Source of the DNA: Clostridiales bacterium
Lineage (GTDB): Bacteria > Bacillota > Clostridia > Oscillospirales > Acutalibacteraceae
DNA: 11,482 nucleotides
Direction: 5' to 3'
Assembly: GCA_019421725.1 (NCBI GenBank)
Contig: JAHZES010000035.1
Location: 1 to 11,482, forward strand
A program made the position numbers and the translations under genes. The notes under the pieces were generated by a model. The model ran no database searches. It was not told the origin of the DNA and worked only from the letters and a program-made list of their open reading frames with translations. Shown piece by piece: positions 1 through 5,516 of this stretch (position 1 is the stretch's first letter; each line of letters begins with the position of its first letter).

Positions 1-226
1 CGCCCAGCAGTCCCATTTTATACATGGTATAGAGCAGCTTGCGATGGGACGGCTTGAACCCGTCAATTTCAGGAATTGCGCGGGAGAGTATAACGCTCAT
101 GGCATACGGCATAAAGTTCTGGCGCAGAGTATCGGTGATCTGTTGTTCGTTAATTTCGCCTGCGCCTTCAATAACGCCGCGGATTTTTGGCGCGGCGGAT
201 ACGCTTTTTTTCTTTCTTGACGGCAA
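1..226 (-). CDS. parC: DNA topoisomerase IV subunit A (ParC/GyrA family), N-terminal part, runs off the left edge
   Basis: This is the start of the DNA-cleaving subunit of a type IIA topoisomerase, which with ParE passes one duplex through another to unlink and relax the chromosome. About 75 residues are visible. After a short basic leader (SRKKK) comes the family's entry segment: INEQQITDTL, then PYAMSVILSRAIPEIDG and FKPSHRKLLYTM, which matches the GyrA/ParC stretch RALPD-x-RDGLKPVxRRILYAM. The catalytic tyrosine lies beyond the edge. No ATG fits: the frame is closed by a TGA just upstream, and the first ATG falls inside the conserved block. I therefore start at TTG (224-226), which has GGAG nine bases upstream. 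It follows parE by 42 bases with no terminator between, so the two are probably co-transcribed. Gyrase A is the alternative name; the pairing and the flavour of the sequence favour ParC. Confidence 0.8.
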   Translation of the reverse strand, partial: MPSRKKKSVSAAPKIRGVIEGAGEINEQQITDTLRQNFMPYAMSVILSRAIPEIDGFKPSHRKLLYTMYKMGLLG

Positions 227-235
227 ATCTGGTCA

Positions 236-239
236 CTCC
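236..239 (-). promoter_or_regulatory. Ribosome binding site deciding the TTG start of parC
   Basis: Read on the minus strand this is GGAG, with nine bases (227-235) before the TTG at 226-224. An in-frame TGA lies three codons upstream of the TTG, and the next ATG codons are inside conserved sequence, so this site fixes the non-ATG start. Confidence 0.6.
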
Positions 240-268
240 AATGCGATGAATTTCAAAAGGCCGAACGG

Positions 269-2251
269 TCAGCTTACGTCGGCAAGATCAAGATAAAGGT
301 GTCCGTTCTCTTCAATATAGGTTTTACGCCCGGACAGATTGCCGCCCAGCAACAGATCAAACAGTTCGGCGGTTTCTGCCGCAAGGGACGGCAAAACCTG
401 AATCAGCCGGCGTGTTTCCGGGTTCATTGTGGTCAGGCTCATCATATCCGATTCGTTTTCACCAAGCCCTTTGGAACGCTGAATTGTAAATTTTTCCTTC
501 TTGATTTTTTCCAGGATAACGTCTTTTTCCTGTTCCGTATAGGCAAAATAGGTCTCATTTTTGGTGTTGATCTCAAACAGAGGGGACTCTGCGATAAAAA
601 CCTTTCCCTTTTCGATCAGCGTGGGTGTCAGCCGGTAGAGCATGGTCAGCACCAGGGTGCGGATATGAAAACCGTCGACATCGGCATCGGTGCAGATAAT
701 GATCTTGTTCCACCGGAGAGAATCCAGACTAAACGAAGAAATATCTTTATTTGCCTTGCTTTTCACTTCAACACCGCAGCCGAGAACTTTCAGAAGATCG
801 GTGATGATCTCGTTTTTAAAAATTTTGTCGTAATCCGCGTTCAGGCAGTTCAAAATTTTACCGCGCAAAGGGATAACCGCTTGAAAATCGGCGTTCCGGG
901 CCTGCTTGCAGGCGCCGAGCGCCGAATCGCCTTCCACAATAAAAAGCTCTCGTTCATTGACGTTTTTGGAACGGCAATCTACAAATTTTGCTACACGGTT
1001 GGTCAGATCCATCGTGCCGGTCAGCTTTTTTTTCAGGTTCATCCGTGTCTTTTCGGCATCCTCGCGGCTGCGTTTATTCACTAACACCTGCGTCGCAATT
1101 TTGTCGGCATCCAATGGGTTTTCAATAAAATAAACCTCCAGCTGATGCCGAAGAAATTCGGTCATAGCTTCCTGGATGCCTTTGTTGGTAATTGATTTTT
1201 TCGTCTGGTTTTCGTAAGAAGTCTGGTTGGAAAACGACGAACTGATCAGAACCAGACAGTCCTGAATATCATTAAAGGTGATTTTGCTTTCATTCTTATT
1301 GTATTTACCGGTTTGCTTCAGATAAGCGTCGATCTGAGAAACAAATGCGCTGCGCGTTGCCTTGTCCGGTGCTCCTCCATGCTCCAGCCAACTGGAATTG
1401 TGATAATATTCCAGCAGCTGAACCCGGTTGGAAAAAGCGACGGCAACATTGATCTGAACTTTGTATTCCGGCTTGTCCGCGCGGTCGCGCACACGGCGCT
1501 CGGTTTGCCAGAACTGTACCGGCGTCATTCCCTGATCTCCCAGAACCTCCGCCGCAAAGTCGACAATTCCGTTATCATATTTAAATTCCGTTGTTTCAAA
1601 AGAAGCGCCCTGCTGATCGCGAAAGACAAAGTCCACGCCGGGGTTAACGATGGACTGGCGTTTCATGATATTGGTAAAATATTCGGCCGGAACCGCGATA
1701 TCCGTAAAGACGTCCAGATCGGGTTTCCAACGGATAATCGTGCCGGTACGCTTGCCTGAATAAGGTTCCTTATGCAGACCTCCGATATTTTCACCCTTTT
1801 CAAAATGAAGCGTGTATCTGGTTCCGACGGAATAGACGGTTACGTCCATGTATTCGCTGGAATACTGTGTAGCGCAGGCGCCAAGCCCGTTGGTGCCAAG
1901 CGAAAATTCATAGCTTTCCCCTTCACCATTGTTGTATTTGCCGCCCGCATACATCTCGCAGAATACGAGTTCCCAGTTAAAGCGGCCCTCCGACTCGTTG
2001 TAATCTACCGGGATCCCGCGCCCGAAATCTTCTACCTCAAAAGAATAATCAGAAAAGCGGGTAGCAATAATCTTTTTACCGTACCCTTCACGCGCTTCGT
2101 CAATAGAGTTGGATAGAATTTCAAAAACAGAGTGCTCACAGCCCTCCAGCCCGTCTGAGCCAAAAATGACCGCAGGCTTTTTGCGCACCCGGTCGGCGCC
2201 TTTCAACCATTTGATATCTTCATTTCCGTAGGTTTGTGCTTTTTTTGCCAT
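269..2251 (-). CDS. parE: DNA topoisomerase IV subunit B (ParE/GyrB family), divergent variant
   Basis: This is the ATPase subunit of a type IIA topoisomerase (660 residues, normal length for ParE). The GHKL ATPase domain comes first: FEILSNSIDEA with E44 and N48, D75-FGRGIP, GGK at 103-105, the glycine loop GTNGLGA at 119-125, and the transducer lysine in QTK at 349-351. The TOPRIM domain follows: EGDSA at 440-444 and TDADVDG at 521-527 supply the acidic metal ligands, and KGLGE is at 594-598. Several motifs differ from textbook GyrB: EGDSALGA replaces EGDSAGGS, DFGRGIP replaces DNGRGIP, GTNGLGA replaces GGLHGVG, and HGGAPDKA sits where EGGTH is usual. The key acidic residues and the QTK lysine are kept, so I expect an active enzyme. 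The ATG at 2251 is preceded by AAGGGA, but 13 bases away. parC follows directly. Gyrase B is the alternative; no gyrase-defining feature can be seen. Confidence 0.9.
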   Translation of the reverse strand: MAKKAQTYGNEDIKWLKGADRVRKKPAVIFGSDGLEGCEHSVFEILSNSIDEAREGYGKKIIATRFSDYSFEVEDFGRGIPVDYNESEGRFNWELVFCEMYAGGKYNNGEGESYEFSLGTNGLGACATQYSSEYMDVTVYSVGTRYTLHFEKGENIGGLHKEPYSGKRTGTIIRWKPDLDVFTDIAVPAEYFTNIMKRQSIVNPGVDFVFRDQQGASFETTEFKYDNGIVDFAAEVLGDQGMTPVQFWQTERRVRDRADKPEYKVQINVAVAFSNRVQLLEYYHNSSWLEHGGAPDKATRSAFVSQIDAYLKQTGKYNKNESKITFNDIQDCLVLISSSFSNQTSYENQTKKSITNKGIQEAMTEFLRHQLEVYFIENPLDADKIATQVLVNKRSREDAEKTRMNLKKKLTGTMDLTNRVAKFVDCRSKNVNERELFIVEGDSALGACKQARNADFQAVIPLRGKILNCLNADYDKIFKNEIITDLLKVLGCGVEVKSKANKDISSFSLDSLRWNKIIICTDADVDGFHIRTLVLTMLYRLTPTLIEKGKVFIAESPLFEINTKNETYFAYTEQEKDVILEKIKKEKFTIQRSKGLGENESDMMSLTTMNPETRRLIQVLPSLAAETAELFDLLLGGNLSGRKTYIEENGHLYLDLADVS

Positions 2252-2340
2252 GTTTTCAAAACAGTCCCTTCATGATTACACCGGAAAAATTCTATTTTTC
2301 AATTCATTGTTTTACGGAATTAATAAAACGTGCAGAAAAA

Positions 2341-2367
2341 TCGCATATCGATATTTATTTTATGCGA
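2341..2367. repeat. Inverted repeat over the parE promoter -10/start region
   Basis: TCGCATA (2341-2347) and TATGCGA (2361-2367) are perfect 7-base inverted arms with 13 bases between them. The right arm overlaps the candidate -10 box of the parE promoter and the left arm lies just past the expected transcription start. That geometry suits an operator, but no regulator is identified. Confidence 0.4.
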
Positions 2368-2385
2368 AAAAAGAAAAAAAAGCAA
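2357..2385 (-). promoter_or_regulatory. Candidate sigma-A promoter for parE-parC
   Basis: On the minus strand TTGCTT (2385-2380) and TAAAAT (2362-2357) are separated by exactly 17 bases. Transcription would start near 2350, giving a leader of about 100 bases before parE. The -35 box is weak; the -10 box matches the consensus at five of six positions. Confidence 0.5.
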
Positions 2386-2404
2386 GTTAAATCCTGTATG
2401 GCAG

Positions 2405-2440
2405 AAAAATGCACGCTCCCGGATTCCGGAGCGTGCACAA
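2405..2440 (-). terminator. Rho-independent terminator of the 126-residue gene
   Basis: A 9-bp stem of GCACGCTCC (2411-2419) and GGAGCGTGC (2428-2436) encloses an 8-base loop. Read on the minus strand it is followed by ATTTTTC. It begins about 18 bases after the stop of the gene ending at 2455 and lies just upstream of the parE promoter, insulating the two units. Confidence 0.8.
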
Positions 2441-2454
2441 AAAATGAGTTCAAT

Positions 2455-2835
2455 TTACAGAAGGCTGCCGTCATAAAGATAAAGGCAATCGGCGGTCAGG
2501 GTAATGTATTCTCCCTGCAGATTTGCAACACGTTCGTCGTAGGGAGTTTCAATACAAAGGCAGGTATCTCCCAGCTTGAGAGTTAAAAAGCCGTCGTCCT
2601 CATAATCCTCCAACAGGCCGCGCAGAAAAATGGAGTCATTTTCGAACGTCAGGGCAGGGGCCTCCACATCCGCCTTGCGGATGACAGAGCAGTCCTCCAG
2701 CTGTGAAACGTCCAGTTCCACATAGCAGTCGCCCTTTTTCGGTTTGCCTGCACTCCAAACGCCAAGGCACTCGCCGTAGGCGGAAGAAAAATGAACCACA
2801 TTTTTATTCGTAATTTGATTGACGGTGATTTTCAT
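2455..2835 (-). CDS. Unrecognised small acidic protein, 126 residues
   Basis: I do not recognise this family. The protein is short and acidic, with no signal peptide or membrane segment. Its alternating hydrophobic and polar runs (GDCYVELDV, GFLTLKLGD, TCLCIET, YITLTADCLYLYDG) suggest a small all-beta fold, possibly barrel-like, which is inference. Four cysteines are present but not arranged as an obvious metal site. It is likely a real gene: it has a strong promoter (TTGCAA-N17-TAAAAT), AAAGGA ten bases before the ATG at 2835, and a dedicated terminator. It is transcribed alone, divergently from murC and in the same direction as parE, so the context gives no function. An overlapping minus-strand reading frame from about 2804 to 3469 is antisense to murC and is not a gene. 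Confidence 0.75.
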   Translation of the reverse strand: MKITVNQITNKNVVHFSSAYGECLGVWSAGKPKKGDCYVELDVSQLEDCSVIRKADVEAPALTFENDSIFLRGLLEDYEDDGFLTLKLGDTCLCIETPYDERVANLQGEYITLTADCLYLYDGSLL

Positions 2836-2870
2836 CCGTTTGCATTCCTTTCTTCCGTTTTGGTGGCTTT

Positions 2871-2899
2871 ATTTTAGCACAATCACCGGAACCTTGCAA
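2871..2899 (-). promoter_or_regulatory. Sigma-A promoter of the 126-residue gene
   Basis: On the minus strand TTGCAA (2899-2894) and TAAAAT (2876-2871) are 17 bases apart. Transcription would start near 2864, about 28 bases before the ATG. Confidence 0.7.
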
Positions 2900-2991
2900 G
2901 AAAAAATACGGGTAACCTGTCGGAATGCCGTTTCTTTTTTCCGTGAGATTCGGCCTGAAAACATTTAAAAAAAATTTTGCGCAAAAAAGCG

Positions 2992-3028
2992 TTGAAATCT
3001 TGTGAGATACTTCTATAATTAGTATAAT
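2992..3028 (+). promoter_or_regulatory. murC: Sigma-A promoter of murC
   Basis: TTGAAA (2992-2997) is followed after 16 bases by a perfect TATAAT (3014-3019). A second TATAAT lies at 3023-3028 but is too far from this -35. An A/T tract (2965-2978) directly upstream could act as an UP element. The leader to murC would be about 80 bases. Confidence 0.7.
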
Positions 3029-3106
3029 AAATATGGTTATTGGAGCAGCATTGCCGTTTGTGGAACCCAATAAGGGTTTCGGACAGAAAGGAATGGTCGT
3101 TGATTT

Positions 3107-4495
3107 ATGGAAAAGCAGGATGATTTGCTGGCAAGAGTAAAAAGAATTCATTTTGTCGGGATCGGAGGTTCCGGTATGTGTCCGATTGCAGAGATTCTGC
3201 ACCATGAGGGATATCGGCTGACCGGTTCGGATGTCAATGAAAGCGATACATTGGCGCGCATCCGTTCCTACGGGATTCCGGTGGCAATGGGGCATCGGGC
3301 GGAAAACATTGGGGACGCTGAGGCAGTGGTCTATTCGGCGGCGATTATGAAGGATAACCCGGAACTGACCGCTGCGAGAGAACGGGGAATCCCCCTGATC
3401 GAACGTTCGGTCATGCTCGGTATGGTTTCCCGGCGATATCCCCAGACGGTTGCCGTGTCCGGAACGCATGGGAAAACAACGACAACCTCAATGATCACAC
3501 AGATTTTTTTGGACGCAGATCTTGACCCGACAGTAGTGATCGGCGGGAAGCTGCCGATGATGGGGAGCAGTGGACGTGTGGGAAAGTCCGATATCATGGT
3601 CTGCGAGGCCTGTGAGTATGTAGATACCTTTTTGCAGCTTCATCCGGCGGTCGCGGTGGTGCTCAATATCGATGACGATCATCTGGAATATTTCAAATCA
3701 GTGGAAAACACCGTTCGCCATTTTCATCAGTTCTGTTTGCAGACAAGCAGCATGATCGTCGTGAACGGTGATGACGATAATTCCATGAAAGCGGTTCAGG
3801 AGCTTGGCAGCCGCGAGATTGTTACCTTTGGCTGCTCGGCGGGCAATGAATACTGGGCAAAGGATATCGGAATGGAACCCGGCTCTCACGCCCATTTTAC
3901 GCTGATGCATCACGACGAAAAGCTGGCCGATATCACGCTTCGGATTCCCGGCAGACACAATATTTACAATGCAGTTGCGGCAGCGGCAGTTGCACATAAA
4001 ATGGGCGTTTCTCCGTGGCAGATCAGTGAAAGCATCGACCGCTTCACAGGAGCGGGACGCCGTTTTGAGGTGCTTGGCCGCCCGGGAGGGATCGTGATCG
4101 CGGACGATTATGCCCACCATCCCACAGAGCTGCGCGCAACATTAACAGCGGCCAAAGAGATGGGGTTCCGCCAGGTATGGGCGGTTTTTCAGCCTTTTAC
4201 CTTTTCGCGTACCAAAATGCTGTTGGATGATTTTGCCGAAGTGCTGCAGATTGCAGACCATGTTGTAATGACAGAAATTATGGGTTCGAGGGAAATTAAC
4301 ACTTATAATATTTACACCAGCGATCTGGCAGCGAAAATTCCCGGCAGCGTCTGGTTCAAAACGTTCGAAGAGGTTGCCGATTATGTCGTAAAACATGCAC
4401 AGCAGGGAGACCTGGTAATTACCCTTGGCTGCGGAGATATTTATAAGGCCGCAAAACTTATGCTCAAAAAATATGAAGCTATGGGGCTGAAATAA
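3107..4495 (+). CDS. murC: UDP-N-acetylmuramate--L-alanine ligase
   Basis: MurC is the cytoplasmic, ATP-dependent ligase that adds L-alanine to UDP-MurNAc, the first amino acid of the peptidoglycan stem peptide. At 462 residues it has the normal Mur ligase length and three domains. The Rossmann UDP-binding domain opens with HFVGIGGSGM (15-24). The ATPase domain has the P-loop GTHGKTT (119-125), an acidic EACEY (167-171) and NIDDDHLEY (187-195), then RHNIYN (283-288). The C-terminal domain has DDYAHHPTELRATL (333-346). Some motifs depart from the common pattern: FQPFTFSRT (361-369) where FQPHxxxRT is usual, and LGCGDIYK (440-447) for MGAGDIxK. The ATG at 3107 is forced by a TGA two codons upstream; AAAGGA is unusually far away at 14 bases. 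It stands alone with its own promoter and terminator instead of in a dcw cluster. Confidence 0.96.
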   Translation: MEKQDDLLARVKRIHFVGIGGSGMCPIAEILHHEGYRLTGSDVNESDTLARIRSYGIPVAMGHRAENIGDAEAVVYSAAIMKDNPELTAARERGIPLIERSVMLGMVSRRYPQTVAVSGTHGKTTTTSMITQIFLDADLDPTVVIGGKLPMMGSSGRVGKSDIMVCEACEYVDTFLQLHPAVAVVLNIDDDHLEYFKSVENTVRHFHQFCLQTSSMIVVNGDDDNSMKAVQELGSREIVTFGCSAGNEYWAKDIGMEPGSHAHFTLMHHDEKLADITLRIPGRHNIYNAVAAAAVAHKMGVSPWQISESIDRFTGAGRRFEVLGRPGGIVIADDYAHHPTELRATLTAAKEMGFRQVWAVFQPFTFSRTKMLLDDFAEVLQIADHVVMTEIMGSREINTYNIYTSDLAAKIPGSVWFKTFEEVADYVVKHAQQGDLVITLGCGDIYKAAKLMLKKYEAMGLK

Positions 4496-4498
4496 ATG

Positions 4499-4534
4499 AA
4501 AAAGCTCCGGCAGAAAACACGGCAGGAGCTTTTG
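4499..4534. terminator. Bidirectional terminator between murC and the hydrolase
   Basis: A 9-bp stem pairs AAAAGCTCC (4500-4508) with GGAGCTTTT (4525-4533) across a 16-base loop. On the minus strand the stem runs into GCTTTTTCATTT, a good uridine tract for the hydrolase gene ending at 4558. On the plus strand the tract is only four T, so it is weaker for murC. Confidence 0.65.
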
Positions 4535-4557
4535 GTACGAGAGCAATAGGAGTTTTA

Positions 4558-5304
4558 TTATTTTTGAAGAAATTCCGCTGTTTTTTGAAACAGCTTCCTG
4601 CTTTCACTGCCCAAAACACAGACATGACTGCTGTTCGGCAGCTCTAACAGTTCTTTTTCCGAAGATGCGGTGCGCTGCATGATCCAATCGGCAGAAACCG
4701 GGCGGACTGTTTTGTCCTGGCCGGCGCGAACGACCAGCAGCGGACAGCTGATATTCGGCAGCTCACGCCGAACCTGACGCATCAGGCTGTTGAATTCGGC
4801 GACGCTGTGCAGAAAGAGCCCGTCATACCCTACGGAAAAAGGGTCTTCCGGTTTCGCAGGGCAGGACGCTCGAGGCTGCCAATACGGATAAAACGGAGCA
4901 ACGACCCGCGCCAGAGGAGCCCAACGGTTATAAATATGCAGTGCGGCGGCGACGGGAACGGCCCGGTAAACAGGGCGGTTTGCAGCCAGATGCAAAGCAA
5001 GCGCTCCACCCATAGAAAGTCCGACAACGCTGATCTTCCGGCATTGTTCGGCCAGCTGGTCAAACCCGAATAAGGCGTCGCGGATCCAGTTTTCTTTACG
5101 GACATGAGCCATTTCACGCTCCTTGCCGTTGTGTCCGCGCAGACTGATCCCCTTTACGGTGAAGCCCTCTCCGGCAAGATAACGCCCGAACGGCACCATG
5201 TTGGCAATGCTGCCGGTGAAGCCGTGAAGCATCAGGATCCCGTGCTCACGGCTGCCTGCGTAATCGAACGGGCGGCAAAGCGGATTGGAGGAAAGATCGT
5301 TCAT
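4558..5304 (-). CDS. Alpha/beta hydrolase, Est30-like carboxylesterase
   Basis: This is a 248-residue cytoplasmic serine hydrolase of the Est30/monoacylglycerol-lipase-like group, expected to cleave small carboxylic esters; the physiological substrate is unknown. The oxyanion motif is LHGFTGS (26-32). The nucleophile elbow is GLSMGG, with Ser97. The acid is Asp197 in RAGQDKTV and the base is His227 in SSHV. The order and spacing of this triad closely match Geobacillus Est30 (about Ser94/Asp193/His223 from memory). A cap region between residues 120 and 175 is rich in Tyr, Pro and Trp. There is no signal peptide. The ATG at 5304 has AGGTGG seven bases upstream. It has its own promoter, is divergent from the phospho-sugar mutase, and converges on murC, so neighbours give no specific role. 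Confidence 0.9.
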   Translation of the reverse strand: MNDLSSNPLCRPFDYAGSREHGILMLHGFTGSIANMVPFGRYLAGEGFTVKGISLRGHNGKEREMAHVRKENWIRDALFGFDQLAEQCRKISVVGLSMGGALALHLAANRPVYRAVPVAAALHIYNRWAPLARVVAPFYPYWQPRASCPAKPEDPFSVGYDGLFLHSVAEFNSLMRQVRRELPNISCPLLVVRAGQDKTVRPVSADWIMQRTASSEKELLELPNSSHVCVLGSESRKLFQKTAEFLQK

Positions 5305-5327
5305 TGCAAGCCCACCTTTCTCGAATC

Positions 5328-5355
5328 AATCGAAGTATGCTGGGTCATACCGATT
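5328..5355 (-). other. Bulged hairpin in the hydrolase leader
   Basis: AATCG (5328-5332) pairs with CGATT (5351-5355) and GTATG (5335-5339) with CATAC (5346-5350). This gives a 10-bp stem with a 2-base bulge and a 6-base loop. In the minus-strand transcript it ends about ten bases before the ribosome binding site, so it could affect initiation. It has no T tract and is not a terminator. Function is unproven. Confidence 0.4.
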
Positions 5356-5373
5356 TCAATTTTTTATAAGCTG

Positions 5374-5402
5374 ATTTTACCGTTTTTAATGAAAAATCGC
5401 AA
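5374..5402 (-). promoter_or_regulatory. Sigma-A promoter of the hydrolase
   Basis: On the minus strand TTGCGA (5402-5397) and TAAAAT (5379-5374) are 17 bases apart. Transcription would start near 5367, leaving a leader of about 63 bases that contains the hairpin at 5328-5355. Confidence 0.6.
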
Positions 5403-5428
5403 GGGGGAAAGATAAGATTTTCCGGCAT

Positions 5429-5457
5429 TTGACGTGCGGCCAATTATCGTGTAAGAT
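5429..5457 (+). promoter_or_regulatory. Sigma-A promoter of the phospho-sugar mutase
   Basis: TTGACG (5429-5434) and TAAGAT (5452-5457) are separated by 17 bases, each matching consensus at five of six positions. Transcription would start near 5464. The gene follows with AAAGGAG (5501-5507) and ATG at 5517. Confidence 0.75.
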
Positions 5458-5516
5458 AAAAACAAGAAGAGGGCTTTTTGCTTTTCCAGAAGACTTTACA
5501 AAAGGAGAGATTCATC

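Noticed and set aside
299..1084. A 261-codon open frame on the plus strand, with others at 1313-1759 and 1772-2116
   Set aside because: They lie antisense to parE, have no ribosome binding site or recognisable domain, and parE is unambiguous on the other strand.
3093..3140. A 15-codon open frame starting at ATG 3093 in the murC leader, overlapping the murC start
   Set aside because: Its ATG sits directly against the AAAGGA, too close for initiation, and the peptide has no leader-peptide signature.
2804..3469. A 221-codon minus-strand open frame
   Set aside because: It runs antisense through the murC start and its conserved N-terminal motif and has no family features; it is a shadow of murC.
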